This document shows, piece after piece, positions 54,709 to 64,000 of a stretch of DNA of 64,000 nt. Each line of letters starts with the position of its first letter. The first letter of the stretch is position 1. Made by a program: the position numbers and the translations under genes. Source of the stretch: Bradyrhizobium sp. 1(2017) (lineage in GTDB: Bacteria > Pseudomonadota > Alphaproteobacteria > Rhizobiales > Xanthobacteraceae). Under the pieces are notes generated by a model, which made no database searches, was not told where the DNA came from, and saw only the letters and a list, made by a program, of their open reading frames with translations. The DNA is taken from assembly GCF_011602485.2 (NCBI RefSeq), contig NZ_CP050022.2, positions 7,460,001-7,524,000 on the forward strand, in the 5' to 3' direction.

Positions 54709-55425
54709 TCAGGTATTCGGGACCGTCGTGGCGAAGGTCGTCATGTCGCCCTTCGGCCGCTTGTCGGTGATCGCCTGCCCCTCGATCATGTAGAACACGG
54801 TCTCGGCGATGTTGGTGGCGTGATCGCCGATCCGCTCGATATTCTTGGCGCAGAACATCAGATGGATGCAGAACGAAATGTTGCGCGGATCCTCCATCAT
54901 GTAGGTGAGGAGCTCGCGGAACAGCGAGGTGCAGATGGCATCGACTTCCTCGTCGCCCTTCCACACCGCCATCGCCGCCGGCAGGTCGTGCGCGGCATAG
55001 GCGTCCAGCACCGACTTGACCTGCTGCTGCACGAGATCGGTCATGTGCTCGAGGCCGCGGAACAGTTTCAGCGGATGGAAGTCCGTCTCCAGCGCCGCGA
55101 CGCGCTTGCCCATGTTCTTGGCGAGGTCGCCGATGCGCTCGAGATCGGTCGCGACGCGCATGGCGCCGACGATCTCGCGCAAATCCACCGCCATCGGCTG
55201 GCGCCGGGCGATGGTGAGCACGGCGCGCTCCTCGATGCGCTTCTGCAGCGCATCGAGCTCGGCGTCGATGGTGACGACGCGCTGGCCGAGCGCGACATCG
55301 CGGCGGATCAGCGCGTCGACGGAATCGACGATCATGCGCTCGGCGATGCCGCCCATCTCTGCGACCAGGCGGGTGAGCTCCTGGAGGTCGGTGTCGAAGG
55401 CCTTTGCGGTATGTTCAGAACCCAT
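54709..55425 (-). CDS. phoU: Phosphate signalling complex protein PhoU
   Basis: A 238-residue all-helical protein made of two three-helix bundles, each with the metal-binding repeat: ATDLERIGDLAKNMGKRV and AKNIERIGDHATNIAE. It links the PstSCAB transporter to PhoR and restrains the response when phosphate is plentiful. The start at ATG 55425 has AGGAG upstream; the frame is open further upstream within pstB. Confidence 0.96.
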   Translation of the reverse strand: MGSEHTAKAFDTDLQELTRLVAEMGGIAERMIVDSVDALIRRDVALGQRVVTIDAELDALQKRIEERAVLTIARRQPMAVDLREIVGAMRVATDLERIGDLAKNMGKRVAALETDFHPLKLFRGLEHMTDLVQQQVKSVLDAYAAHDLPAAMAVWKGDEEVDAICTSLFRELLTYMMEDPRNISFCIHLMFCAKNIERIGDHATNIAETVFYMIEGQAITDKRPKGDMTTFATTVPNT

Positions 55426-55436
55426 GTCCCGTCTCC

Positions 55437-56258
55437 TCAGCCGAACCGGCCGGTGATGTAATCCTGCGTGCGCCGATCGGTCGGCGACGTGAAGATCTTG
55501 CTGGTGTCGTCGAACTCGATCAGCTCGCCCAGATACATGAAGGCGGTCTTGTCGGAGACGCGTGCCGCCTGCTGCATGTTGTGGGTGACGATCGCGATCG
55601 TGTAATTCTCGGACAATTCCTGGATCAGCTCCTCGACCTTGGCAGTCGAGATCGGATCGAGCGCCGAGCAGGGCTCGTCGAACAGGATCACCTCGGGCCG
55701 CACCGCGACCGTGCGGGCAATGCAGAGGCGCTGTTGCTGGCCGCCGGAGAGCGACAGGCCGGAGGCGTTGAGCTTGTCCTTGACCTCGTTCCACAACGCG
55801 CCGCCGCGCAGCGCCTTCTCGACGCGGTCGTCCATCTCCGACTTCGAGATCTTCTCGTAGAGGCGGATGCCGAAGGCGATGTTCTCGTAGATCGTCATCG
55901 GGAACGGCGTCGGCTTCTGGAACACCATGCCGACACGGGCGCGCAGCAGATTGAGGTCCAGCTTGGGATCGAGGATGTTGGTCTGGTCGAGCAAAAGCTG
56001 GCCGGCGGCGCGCTGGCCCGGATAGAGATCGTACATCCGGTTGAAGATGCGCAGCAGGGTCGACTTGCCGCAGCCCGATGGGCCGATGAAGGCCGTGACG
56101 CGGTTGGTGCCGAGCGTCAGATTGATGTTCTTCAGCGCGTGATGCTCGCCGTAATAGAAATTGAGATTGCGCACGGTGACCTTGGCAGGGGCCTCGGGCA
56201 GCGGCTGCGAGCCGGGATGAACGGTCGGCGCACTTACGGAAACAGACATTTCACTCAT
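55437..56258 (-). CDS. pstB: Phosphate ABC transporter ATP-binding protein PstB
   Basis: A 273-residue ATPase. Walker [12 protein letters not shown]-loop [11 protein letters not shown], signature [13 protein letters not shown], Walker [13 protein letters not shown] and the switch histidine in IVTHNMQQA. The family-specific [12 protein letters not shown] segment confirms PstB. The start at ATG 56258 overlaps the pstA stop (ATGA); ATG 56249 is an alternative. Energises phosphate uptake with PstC and PstA. Confidence 0.97.
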   Translation of the reverse strand: MSEMSVSVSAPTVHPGSQPLPEAPAKVTVRNLNFYYGEHHALKNINLTLGTNRVTAFIGPSGCGKSTLLRIFNRMYDLYPGQRAAGQLLLDQTNILDPKLDLNLLRARVGMVFQKPTPFPMTIYENIAFGIRLYEKISKSEMDDRVEKALRGGALWNEVKDKLNASGLSLSGGQQQRLCIARTVAVRPEVILFDEPCSALDPISTAKVEELIQELSENYTIAIVTHNMQQAARVSDKTAFMYLGELIEFDDTSKIFTSPTDRRTQDYITGRFG

Positions 56259-57100
56259 TTTGCGGTCCTCTCGGCGCCAAGGATGCGCGCGCCAATGTTC
56301 AAGGCAAGCACGGTCAGGGTAATGAGCAGCGCGCCGCTCCAGGCGAGTTGCTTCCAATATTCGTAGGGGCTCTGCACGAAGTTATTGATGGTGACCGGCA
56401 GGTTCGCCATCGTCTTGTTCAGGCCGAGACTGAAGAACTGGTTCGACAGCGCCGTGAACAACAGCGGCGCGGTCTCGCCCGCGACGCGGGCCGTCGCCAG
56501 CAGCACGCCGGTGATGAGGCCTGAACGCGCGGCACGATAGGCGATGCGCTTGATCACCAGCGAGCGCGGCAGGCCGAGCGCGGAGGCCGCCTCGCGCAGC
56601 GGGTTCGGCACCAGCAGCAGCATGTCTTCGGTGGTGCGCACCACGACCGGGATCACGATCACGGCGAGCGCCAGCGCGCCGGCGATGGCCGAGAAGCCGC
56701 GCATCGGCACCACCACGGCGCCATAGATGAACAGGCCGATGATGATCGAGGGCGCCGACAGGAGGATGTCGTTGATGAAGCGGATGACCGAGGTCAGCTT
56801 GTCGTTGCGGCCGTACTCGGCAAGATAGGTGCCGGCGAACAGGCCGAGCGGCGCGCCGATGCCGACGCCGATCACGGTCATGATCAGCGAGCCGACGATG
56901 GCGTTGAGCAGGCCGCCCTCGTTCGATCCGGGCGGCGGCGTGTTTTCGGTAAAGACCTGGAGGTTGAGCCCGGCCAGGCCGTTGTAGAGCAGCGTGGCCA
57001 GGATCAGTGCGAGCCAGGTGACGCCGAAGGCGGCGGCTGCAATGCAGAGCCCGCGAATGACGATGTCCCAGCGGCGGCGGCGTGAATAGATCGGGTTCAT
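56255..57100 (-). CDS. pstA: Phosphate ABC transporter permease PstA
   Basis: A 281-residue permease with six helices and the EAA-loop segment [38 protein letters not shown] and [19 protein letters not shown] are PstA hallmarks. It is four bases after pstC and overlaps pstB by four, so pstC-pstA-pstB are translated together. Confidence 0.95.
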   Translation of the reverse strand: MNPIYSRRRRWDIVIRGLCIAAAAFGVTWLALILATLLYNGLAGLNLQVFTENTPPPGSNEGGLLNAIVGSLIMTVIGVGIGAPLGLFAGTYLAEYGRNDKLTSVIRFINDILLSAPSIIIGLFIYGAVVVPMRGFSAIAGALALAVIVIPVVVRTTEDMLLLVPNPLREAASALGLPRSLVIKRIAYRAARSGLITGVLLATARVAGETAPLLFTALSNQFFSLGLNKTMANLPVTINNFVQSPYEYWKQLAWSGALLITLTVLALNIGARILGAERTAK

Positions 57101-57104
57101 GGCT

Positions 57105-58103
57105 TCACTTCCCGGCCTTGGTTTCCAGGCGCAGCAGCATCAACCGCGCGGCCGCGAGCACGAAGAACGTCAGCACGAACAGCAGGAGGCCGAGCAGGAT
57201 CAGTCCGGACTGGTGCAGGCCGTCGCTCTCGGCGAATTCGGAGGCGATCGCCGCCGAAATCGTCGTGCCCGGCGCGAAGATCGACGAGGAGATGCGGAAC
57301 GAATTGCCGATGATGAAGGTCACCGCCATGGTCTCACCCAGCGCGCGGCCCAGCGCCAGCATGACGCCGCCGATGATGCCGACGCGGGTGTAGGGGATCA
57401 CCACGCTGCGGACGACCTCCCAGGTGGTGCAGCCGACGCCGTAGGCGGCTTCCTTCAGCACCGGCGGCACCGTCTTGAAGACGTCGACCGAGATCGACGT
57501 AATGAAGGGCAGCACCATGATGGCGAGGATCAGCGCGGCGTTGAACAGGCTGAGATAGGATGGGGGCCCTGCGAAGATCGCGCCCAGCACGGGGACGCCG
57601 TCGAAGATCTTGATCATGAACGGCTGGAAGGTGTTGGCCAGGAACGGGCCGAGCACGAAGAAGCCCCACATGCCGTAGATGATCGAGGGAATGCCGGCGA
57701 GCAGCTCGACCGCCATGCCGATCGGGCGGCGCAGCCATTGCGGGCAGAGCTCGGTGAGGAAGATCGCAATGCCGAGACCGACCGGAATGGCGATCAGCAT
57801 CGCAATGAAGGAGGTGACGAGCGTGCCGTATATCGGCCCGAGCGCGCCGAGCACGGGCGGATCGGCCGATGGGGCCCAGCGCTGCGTCCACAGAAACGGC
57901 AGGCCGTATTCCTTGATCGCCGGGAAGGCGCCGACGATCAAGGAGATGATGATGCCGCCGAGGATCAGCAGCACCGAGATCGCGGAAAGCCGTGTGATCC
58001 AATAGAAGGTGACGTCGCCGAGCTTGAACGCGCCCAAGGCCTTGGCGCGATCGTAAGGTCCGGCGCTGTCGATTACATCGCTCTGAACGGCCATATCTGC
58101 CAC
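57105..58103 (-). CDS. pstC: Phosphate ABC transporter permease PstC
   Basis: A 332-residue permease with six to seven helices. The EAA loop is [20 protein letters not shown] and the segment [19 protein letters not shown] is diagnostic. The start is GTG 58103, with AGGGGA about six bases upstream; ATG 58094 is an alternative. A 150-base gap with a palindromic element separates it from pstS. Confidence 0.95.
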   Translation of the reverse strand: MADMAVQSDVIDSAGPYDRAKALGAFKLGDVTFYWITRLSAISVLLILGGIIISLIVGAFPAIKEYGLPFLWTQRWAPSADPPVLGALGPIYGTLVTSFIAMLIAIPVGLGIAIFLTELCPQWLRRPIGMAVELLAGIPSIIYGMWGFFVLGPFLANTFQPFMIKIFDGVPVLGAIFAGPPSYLSLFNAALILAIMVLPFITSISVDVFKTVPPVLKEAAYGVGCTTWEVVRSVVIPYTRVGIIGGVMLALGRALGETMAVTFIIGNSFRISSSIFAPGTTISAAIASEFAESDGLHQSGLILLGLLLFVLTFFVLAAARLMLLRLETKAGK

Positions 58104-58149
58104 GCCGATCCCCTGTACCCGTTTATGTATACGCTTGTTTTTGTGGTTC

Positions 58150-58241
58150 GGTGCCCCGGATGCGGCGCTCGCCGATCCGGGGCTGGTTCTTGTGGGCCCC
58201 GGTCAGCGGCGCAGCACCTCTGGCTGCGCCGTGGCGGGGAC
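58150..58241. repeat. Palindromic element between pstS and pstC
   Basis: GTGCCCCGGATGCGGCGC at the left is partly complementary to GGCTGCGCCGTGGCGGGGAC at the right, with an inner pair GGATCCGGGG-like around GGGCCCCGG. It lies inside the operon, right after pstS on the minus strand, where such hairpins can protect the upstream mRNA. Confidence 0.6.
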
Positions 58242-58255
58242 GCGAGAGAGCGCGC

Positions 58256-59269
58256 TCAGCTCTTGATCTCGGCAGCCCAGGTCTTCTCCACCTGCTGCAC
58301 GACGCTGTCGGGCATCGGGATGTAGTCGAGATCCTCAGCCATCTTGCCGCCGTTCTTGAAGGCCCAGCGGAAGAACTTGATGGCTTCCTGCGAGGCCGCC
58401 TTGTCGGTGGCCGACTTGTGCATGAGGATGAAGGTCGCCGCCGTGATCGGCCAGGACTTGTCGCCGGGCTGGTCGGTCAGGATGACGTAGTAGCCGGGAG
58501 CCTTGGACCAGTCGGCATTGGAGGCGGCCGCCTGGAAGGCCTCGACGGTCGGCTGCACGGGCTTGCCGGCCTTGTTGACGAGACCGGCGTAGGTCAGCTT
58601 GTTCTGCTTGGCATAGGCGTACTCGACATAGCCGATCGAGTTCTTGGTCTGGCTGATGTTGCCCGACACGCCTTCGTTGCCCTTGGCGCCGACGCCGACC
58701 GGCCACTCGACCGCGGTGCCCTCGCCGATCTTGCTCTTCCAGTCCGCGCTGGCCTTGGAGAGGTAGTTGGTGAAGTTGAAGGTGGTGCCCGAACCATCCG
58801 AACGGCGGACCACGGTGATCGCGTCCGACGGCAGCTTCACGTTCGGATTGAGCTTCTTGATCGCGGCATCGTCCCACTTGGTGATCTTGCCGAGATAGAT
58901 GTTTGCCAGCGTCTCGCCGTCGAACACCAGCTCGCCCGGCTTCACGCCCTCGAGGTTGACGACGGGGACGATGGCGCCCATCACCATCGGCCACTGGACG
59001 AGGCCGTCCTTCTCGAGCTGCTCGGCCTTGAGCGGCGCGTCGCTGGCGCCGAAGGTCACGGTCTTGGCCTGGATCTGCTTGATGCCGCCGCCCGAGCCGA
59101 TCGACTGGTAGTTGAGACCATTGCCGGTCTCCTTTTTGTAGGCGTCAGCCCACTTCGAATAAATCGGGAACGGGAACGTCGCGCCGGCACCCGTGATGTC
59201 GGCAGCAAAGGCTGCCGTCGCCGATGCGGCGACCAAGCCAGCAGCGACGATAGTTTTGAGGAAATTCAT
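58256..59269 (-). CDS. pstS: Phosphate-binding protein PstS
   Basis: A 337-residue periplasmic binding protein. Signal peptide [19 protein letters not shown]; mature start [19 protein letters not shown]; phosphate-binding loop in [18 protein letters not shown]; and [19 protein letters not shown]. It captures inorganic phosphate for PstCAB. Start ATG 59269 has GGAGAC upstream. It is the first gene of the pst operon and lies 100 bases from the PHO box. Confidence 0.97.
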   Translation of the reverse strand: MNFLKTIVAAGLVAASATAAFAADITGAGATFPFPIYSKWADAYKKETGNGLNYQSIGSGGGIKQIQAKTVTFGASDAPLKAEQLEKDGLVQWPMVMGAIVPVVNLEGVKPGELVFDGETLANIYLGKITKWDDAAIKKLNPNVKLPSDAITVVRRSDGSGTTFNFTNYLSKASADWKSKIGEGTAVEWPVGVGAKGNEGVSGNISQTKNSIGYVEYAYAKQNKLTYAGLVNKAGKPVQPTVEAFQAAASNADWSKAPGYYVILTDQPGDKSWPITAATFILMHKSATDKAASQEAIKFFRWAFKNGGKMAEDLDYIPMPDSVVQQVEKTWAAEIKS

Positions 59270-59368
59270 GCTGGTCTCCATACAGGGGAGCGAAGCGCCA
59301 TAGGCGCCCGATCGCGCTCCCCGCGCCGCCCCTTTAGGAGCGGTCGGCTGTGCTTTTACGAAGGTTTC

Positions 59369-59385
59369 GTGACAGGTGGATGACA
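59369..59385 (-). promoter_or_regulatory. PHO box upstream of pstS
   Basis: Read on the minus strand: TGTCAT-CCACC-TGTCAC, two direct repeats with an 11-bp period, matching the PhoB consensus (CTGTCAT-N4-CTGTCAT/C). It lies about 100 bases upstream of the pstS start, between phoR and pstS, in the orientation needed to activate pstS. Confidence 0.88.
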
Positions 59386-59413
59386 CAGTCAAGCAATTGA
59401 AATCGCTTGATTT

Positions 59414-60712
59414 TTAGGCCAATGCCGTTGCCTTGGCCTGGGGAAAACAGGCGGTAAAAGTGGCGCCCTGCCGGGGCACGCTTTCGATCAAAAGCCGGCC
59501 GCGATGACGGTTAAGAATATGTTTCACCAGCGATAATCCGAGCCCGGTACCGCCCTGCGAGCGGCTGTCGCCGACGTCCACCCGGTAGAAGCGCTCGGTC
59601 AGCCGGGGCAGGTGCTCGGGCGCAATGCCAGGCCCGAAATCGCGGACCATGACCCGGATTTCCTGAGTTCCATCAGTGGCGGCGCTCGAGGTCAGCGACA
59701 CGATGACGCGTCCGCCCGAAGCGCCGTATTTGAGCGCGTTCTCGATCAGGTTCTCGAACAGGCGGAGCAGTTCCTCGCGGTCGCCGGCGATCATCACGGG
59801 GAGTTCCGGCAGATGGGTCTCGACATCGACCTGGCGTTCCCGTGCCAGCGGCTCGAGCCCGTCGGCGACCTGGAGGATGATCGGCAGCAGGTCGACCAGC
59901 GTGTCCGGCCGGACATGGGCCGAGAGCTCGACCCGGGACAGCGACAAGAGATCGTCGATCAGGCGCGCCATACGGGTGGCCTGGTTGTGCATGATGCCGA
60001 GGAAGCGCTCGCGCGCCTTCGGATCGTCCTTGGCCTGGCCCTGGAGCGTGTCGATGAAACCGGACAATGCGGCGAGCGGGGTGCGCAGCTCGTGGCTGGC
60101 ATTAGCGACGAAATCGGCCCGCATCTCCTCGACCCGCCGCAGCGGCGTCTGGTCGTGGAAGGTCATCAGCATGCATTTGTCGGCGCCGCCGAAGCTCGTC
60201 GGCACCGGCACCGGCGTGATCATGAGCTCCAGCCAGCGATCGACCGGAACATGGTCGAGATACGTCGCACGCCGCGGCTCGGTGGTCGCGATCGCCTCGC
60301 GCAAGGCCGTGATGATCTCCGGCGAGCGCAGCGCGAACTGGGCGAGCTCGTTCCTTCGCAGCGCCGGCGCGAGCTGGGCGGCGGCGGCATTGAGATGGAT
60401 GACGCGGCCGGCGCGGTCGAGCAGCACCGCAGGATCCGGCATGCCCGCGACGACTGCGGCCACCGCCGCACTCTCGACCGGATTGATGCGCCTGACGTCG
60501 TCGCGCGATGCGGCGGGGTCGTGCAGGCGCCAGGGGATCAGCGCGGCCGCCGCAATGCAGAGGAACACGATGGCGGCGTGAAGGGCCGACAACTCACCCA
60601 GCGAGACCACCACCGACAGCGCCAGTGCCGCAGCGATCAGGATGATGGTCGAGTGCCGCAGCCGATCGGACCAGGGCTGGGTATTGGGAGAAGATGGGGC
60701 GTCGATCGCCAT
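59414..60712 (-). CDS. phoR: Phosphate regulon sensor histidine kinase PhoR
   Basis: A 432-residue membrane kinase with two N-terminal helices, a PAS domain (VLLDRAGRVIHLNAAAAQLA), the phospho-acceptor H-box VANASHELRTPLAALSGF, and ATP-site boxes NLIENALKYG, RDFGPGI and GTGLGLSLVKHIL. It phosphorylates PhoB when phosphate is limiting. It lies upstream of pstS on the same strand but is separated from it by the PHO-box promoter. Confidence 0.95.
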   Translation of the reverse strand: MAIDAPSSPNTQPWSDRLRHSTIILIAAALALSVVVSLGELSALHAAIVFLCIAAAALIPWRLHDPAASRDDVRRINPVESAAVAAVVAGMPDPAVLLDRAGRVIHLNAAAAQLAPALRRNELAQFALRSPEIITALREAIATTEPRRATYLDHVPVDRWLELMITPVPVPTSFGGADKCMLMTFHDQTPLRRVEEMRADFVANASHELRTPLAALSGFIDTLQGQAKDDPKARERFLGIMHNQATRMARLIDDLLSLSRVELSAHVRPDTLVDLLPIILQVADGLEPLARERQVDVETHLPELPVMIAGDREELLRLFENLIENALKYGASGGRVIVSLTSSAATDGTQEIRVMVRDFGPGIAPEHLPRLTERFYRVDVGDSRSQGGTGLGLSLVKHILNRHRGRLLIESVPRQGATFTACFPQAKATALA

Positions 60713-60745
60713 CGGGGAGGGCTTCTCCTTAAGGGCTTGCGCCGG

Positions 60746-61801
60746 TCAGGCGCCGCTGTCGCTACGCTCTCTCACATAGGCGGCCTCGCGCGCCGGGCCG
60801 GGATCGAGCTTGAGCGCCGCCTGCTGCAAGCGCTTCGAACGTGCGCCGATTATAACTTCGCGAAACGTCAGCAAGATTACAGATAGGACGAAGGGCGCCA
60901 GATAATAGAGGACGCGGAACAGCAACATCCCGCCCAGCAGCTCCTCCCGGTCCATCTGCCAGAGGCCGACCAGCATGGCGGCGTCGAACACGCCGAGTCC
61001 TCCGGGCGAATGGCTGGCGAAGCCGAGCAATGTCGCCGAGACGAAGATCACTGCGACCACGACGAAGCCGAGATTGGGTTCGTCCGGAACCAGCACGTAC
61101 ATGGCAAGCGCGCAGAAACCGAGATCGACGATGCCGATCGCGATCTGGAGCAGCGTCAGCGGGCCGCCCGGCAGCACCACGGTCCAGGGACCGCGGCCCA
61201 CCACCCGCGGCTGGGTCCAGACCCAGACCACATAGGCGATCAGCGCCACGATGATCATCAGCGCCAGGGTCCGGTTCAGCCAGGCCGGCAGCTGATCGAT
61301 CGAGGCGGCCGCCTCCGGATGGTAGGCGATGCCGAGCCCGAGCACGGCGGCATTGCCGAGCCAGAAGGTCAGGCCGGCGAGGAAACAGATCTTGGCGACG
61401 TCGATCGCGTTCAACCCGTAGGCCGAATAGATGCGGTAGCGCACCGCACCGCCGGTGAAGACGGAAGCGCCGACATTGTGGCCGATCGAATAGCTGGTGA
61501 AGGCGGCGAGCGCGTTGATGCGGTAGGGCACGTGGGCGTGGCCGATCGCACGCGTGGCGAACAGGTCGTAGAAGGTCAGGGTGAAATAGCCCGCAGCGAC
61601 GAACAGCGCCGCCATCGCGATCTGGCTCGGCTCCGTGCTCTTGATCGCCTCGATGACCTCGTTGCGATCGATGCCCCGCAGCATGTGGTAGAGCACATAG
61701 CAAGCGACGCCGATGACCGCGATGCTGATCACAACTCCAAGCTTATGCAGGATTTGCTTCTGGCGCAGAAACGTCATCGCCCTGCGTATGGCTTCCAGCA
61801 T
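60746..61801 (-). CDS. LPG-synthase-type integral membrane protein (UPF0104)
   Basis: A 351-residue membrane protein with about eight helices. It matches the flippase-like domain of lysylphosphatidylglycerol synthase (ASVFTGGAVRYRIYSAYGL, FASHSPGGLGVFDAAMLVGL). The C-terminal aminoacyltransferase half of MprF is missing, so it probably moves a lipid or glycolipid rather than making one. It lies 33 bases upstream of phoR and could be co-transcribed with it. Confidence 0.85.
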   Translation of the reverse strand: MLEAIRRAMTFLRQKQILHKLGVVISIAVIGVACYVLYHMLRGIDRNEVIEAIKSTEPSQIAMAALFVAAGYFTLTFYDLFATRAIGHAHVPYRINALAAFTSYSIGHNVGASVFTGGAVRYRIYSAYGLNAIDVAKICFLAGLTFWLGNAAVLGLGIAYHPEAAASIDQLPAWLNRTLALMIIVALIAYVVWVWTQPRVVGRGPWTVVLPGGPLTLLQIAIGIVDLGFCALAMYVLVPDEPNLGFVVVAVIFVSATLLGFASHSPGGLGVFDAAMLVGLWQMDREELLGGMLLFRVLYYLAPFVLSVILLTFREVIIGARSKRLQQAALKLDPGPAREAAYVRERSDSGA

Positions 61802-62254
61802 CTAGACCTCGAACAACGCTTCAGCGGCCAGGGTGGCCGGCGGACAGGCGGACGACGCACAGGCACTCAACGAACCCTCGCCGCCGGCTCCGGCCTCGCG
61901 CATGCCCCCCTGCCCTCCACTAGCGCGTTTTCGGGCGAAGTGGAATTCGCCAATTCGAACAAAAACACGTGCCTTCAATATTTTAGGCAGGGTTGCGGGC
62001 TCCTGATGCACGGTTTGGCGCATTTGGCGGCAAGGCTTGACGCGAATCTCCTTGGCAATCCTGCGCAGACGCCATGAAGTTTTGATGATTTCGAGCGGAC
62101 AATGTTCCGTCACGGCTTAAGCCGACGTCAATCTATGGGGCACGCCGGCCTCTTGAAAGAGGGGATCATCGAGGCGGCCGGTCACGGGTTTCTGATGCGC
62201 CGAAAGGCCGCGGCGACCGCGTCCCCGGCCCCGGAGCAAGTGTGCACGGCAACA
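61802..62254. other. Non-coding gap upstream of the LPG-synthase-type gene
   Basis: There are 453 bases with no convincing gene; an open frame of 103 codons on the minus strand (61802-62113) has no family features and biased composition. The patch GCGTTTTCGGGCGAAGTGGAATTCGCC near 61925-61951 with a dyad GAATT-cgcc-AATTC (61943-61956) resembles a short repeat known from Bradyrhizobium intergenic DNA. Confidence 0.5.
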
Positions 62255-62560
62255 TCACGGGGCGGCCGGAGGCGCGCTCCGTGACACCACCCGGTCGCGC
62301 AGCCACGCGCCGATGGTGCAGCCGACCAGGTAGCAGGCGAACATGATCAGGCCGAGGTCGAGCCAGTAGCCGAAGCGGCCGGGGATCACATGGGCGAACG
62401 ACGCCGCGACCAGGGCGGCAGCAAGGGCGGCGAGCCAACGTGCGGTCACCTTGGAGGTGCCGTTGCCGCGCTGGACCACCGAGATCCAGCCCATGCAAAA
62501 GCCCAGCAGCAACGAGCCGATCAGCCAGCCCATATGGAACGAGACGAGATAGGGCATCAT
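62255..62560 (-). CDS. Small membrane protein coupled to the OmpA-family gene
   Basis: A 101-residue protein with three predicted helices (LVSFHMGWLIGSLLLGFCMGW, WLAALAAALVAASFAHV, LDLGLIMFACYLVGCTIGAW). No family was recognised. The start at ATG 62560 overlaps the OmpA-gene stop as TGATG, and a second ATG follows at once. Tight coupling suggests the two products work in one complex. Confidence 0.72.
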   Translation of the reverse strand: MMPYLVSFHMGWLIGSLLLGFCMGWISVVQRGNGTSKVTARWLAALAAALVAASFAHVIPGRFGYWLDLGLIMFACYLVGCTIGAWLRDRVVSRSAPPAAP

Positions 62561-63954
62561 CACCTCACCAGAAATTCGATGCGGCGGTTCTGCGCCTTGC
62601 CTTCGTCGGTGTCGTTGCCGGCGAGGGGCTGCGTGCTGCCGTGGCCGACCGCCGTGAAGCGGCTGGCGGGCAGGCCGGCCTTGACCAGGTAATCGATCAC
62701 CGCCTGCGCGCGCTTCTCCGAGAGAGCCCTGTTGAAGCCGTCCTCGCCGTCGGCATCGGTATGCCCGGCGACCTCGACGTTGATGGTGGGGCAGCGCAGC
62801 GCCGTCTCGATCAGATGATCGAGAATGCCGGCGGAATCCGGATCGATGTCGGCGCGCTTCGCCGCAAAGCGGATCTTGCCCTTGGCCAGCAGGTCCGTGA
62901 ACAATTGCTGGCACACGGTGCCATCCACCGGCCCTGCCGCAGGCTTTACCGTGATTTCCGGCTTGTATTGCCAATTCTTCGGAAAGTCCTTGCCGAGCCC
63001 TGCGCGGATGTCATTGGCTGCCCCCTCATAGAGCGCATCGCCCGACAGCTTCACCTCGCGATCGGAGACCACGAGCGTGCCGGTGGACAGTCGCGACAGC
63101 GCGCCGAGCGCTGCGACCACGGCGATGTTGAAGGAGCCGGGCGCGCCGATGCTGGCCTTGAGGTTGTCGACGACCTTCTCGTTGAAGAACTTTCGCGAGG
63201 CGCTGGTAGCGATCGCGGCGTGGACGGCGTTGTCCGGCACGTAGCCGGTCAGCGTCACCGTCGCGGCCACCGGGTCCTTGTAGGCCTGGAAGATGTAGGG
63301 CGGCGCCTTGACCTCGTTGGCGGCAATCGAGAAGCCCTCGGGCAGGTTCTTCAGTGCGGCCGCAATCGCCTCACGGCCGCCGAGATCGCGCGCCATGCCC
63401 GACAGATTGACCTTGGTGTCCGTGATCGTGATCTTGCCGTCCTTGAGCCGGCCGATCTGGTCGAGCAGCAACATCGCGGCAGCCTCGAACCGTGCCGGCG
63501 CACCCCGCGCCAGACCCATCTGATCGGCCACCTCAACGCCGGCGACTTCCTTGCGCGCCGCCTCGGTCAGGCGCGCCCGCATCGAGGGCAGCGGCGCGGA
63601 GCCCGACAGGGTGACCCGCACCACGTCACGTTCGGCGTTCCAGACGAAGGGTTTGGCCTCGGGAACAAGGCGAGTCCGGTCGTCGACCAGCCGCACGCCG
63701 GGGACGGTTTCGACCGCCATCACAGCGTCGCGGCGCCCCTCCTCGGAGAAGGCGTCCGCGGCCAGGCTGACATCGCGGCCGTCGACCGCGATCCGGGTCT
63801 TGTCCAGAACGGTATCCTTCAACGCCGCCGAGCTGCGGGCGGACAGGTCCGCCTCGACCGGCAAGGTATTATTCCAGGCCGCAAATCCCCACATGACGGC
63901 CAGGGGAATCAGCCCCGGCCACCATTTGCTGGCCCACCTGAAAAGCTTCTGCAT
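62560..63954 (-). CDS. OmpA-family protein with BON domains and inner-membrane anchor
   Basis: A 464-residue protein. A single N-terminal helix (WWPGLIPLAVMWGFAAW) anchors a long periplasmic part containing repeated BON-like units (residues ~50-320), followed by an OmpA peptidoglycan-binding domain: INVEVAGHTDADGEDGFNRA and SRFTAVGHGSTQPLAGNDTD ending GKAQNRRIEFLV. It may tie the inner membrane to the cell wall. Start ATG 63954 is preferred over 63990. Confidence 0.85.
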   Translation of the reverse strand: MQKLFRWASKWWPGLIPLAVMWGFAAWNNTLPVEADLSARSSAALKDTVLDKTRIAVDGRDVSLAADAFSEEGRRDAVMAVETVPGVRLVDDRTRLVPEAKPFVWNAERDVVRVTLSGSAPLPSMRARLTEAARKEVAGVEVADQMGLARGAPARFEAAAMLLLDQIGRLKDGKITITDTKVNLSGMARDLGGREAIAAALKNLPEGFSIAANEVKAPPYIFQAYKDPVAATVTLTGYVPDNAVHAAIATSASRKFFNEKVVDNLKASIGAPGSFNIAVVAALGALSRLSTGTLVVSDREVKLSGDALYEGAANDIRAGLGKDFPKNWQYKPEITVKPAAGPVDGTVCQQLFTDLLAKGKIRFAAKRADIDPDSAGILDHLIETALRCPTINVEVAGHTDADGEDGFNRALSEKRAQAVIDYLVKAGLPASRFTAVGHGSTQPLAGNDTDEGKAQNRRIEFLVR

Positions 63955-64000
63955 TCGACGACCCGAACTCTGGAACCGGAGACAAAACAAACCCTTGGCA

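Noticed and set aside
61802..62113. A 103-codon minus-strand open frame before the LPG-synthase-type gene
   Set aside because: No start context, no hydrophobic or family features, and biased composition. Treated as non-coding.

Overview
The window looks like a chromosomal segment of a Bradyrhizobium-type alphaproteobacterium. The evidence is high GC content with strong third-position GC (which produces many long antisense shadow ORFs), a class I lysyl-tRNA synthetase, a GcrA cell-cycle regulator, a SAM-II riboswitch in front of metZ, the phoR-pstSCAB-phoU-phoB order, an argD-argF-hslO run, and many short palindromic intergenic elements of the kind common in Bradyrhizobiaceae. I see no transposase, integrase, phage gene or CRISPR array. 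This is mostly core genome with small accessory loci.

0-12.9 kb: a divergent EamA exporter/LysR pair; the four-enzyme DNA-repair set Lhr-type helicase, metallophosphoesterase PdeM, MBL-fold exonuclease and ATP-dependent DNA ligase, split into two divergent pairs by an orphan Tat-exported binding protein and a TPR methyltransferase; a small membrane protein, an MBL hydrolase and a MATE exporter. 13-23.8 kb: pyrD with a DUF952 gene, a LexA/S24-like regulator that has lost both expected catalytic residues, lysS, an amino-acid-type binding protein, an SCO copper chaperone, a secreted ClpP-like protein, a flavin dehydrogenase next to a secreted esterase, RidA and an NTF2-like protein.

23.9-32.7 kb: a sugar locus on the minus strand, lacI-xylB-xylA-ABC ATPase-permease-binding protein-aldo/keto reductase-lactonase-type amidohydrolase. 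It carries an isomerase/kinase route plus the first two steps of an oxidative route. 32.8-43 kb: an XRE-cupin regulator with two GNAT acetyltransferases, an epoxide-hydrolase-like enzyme, tRNA-Gly(TCC), an O6-alkylguanine repair protein, an AraC regulator, VOC and SRPBCC proteins, a Met/Gly-rich secreted protein, a second MATE exporter, an unrecognised 351-residue protein and a PAS-only protein.

43-53.7 kb: a double-domain dCTP deaminase, metZ under a SAM-II riboswitch with an attenuator-like hairpin pair, an opgC acyltransferase translationally coupled to two SGNH-fold proteins (one apparently catalytically dead), apaG, hslO, argF-argD, and gcrA preceded by six GANTC (CcrM) sites within 214 bp. 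53.8-60.7 kb: the phosphate-starvation regulon phoR-pstS-pstC-pstA-pstB-phoU-phoB with a clear PHO box before pstS. 60.7-64 kb: an LPG-synthase-type membrane protein, then an OmpA/BON-domain protein coupled to a small membrane protein. All functional calls come from reading motifs by eye; no database search was run.
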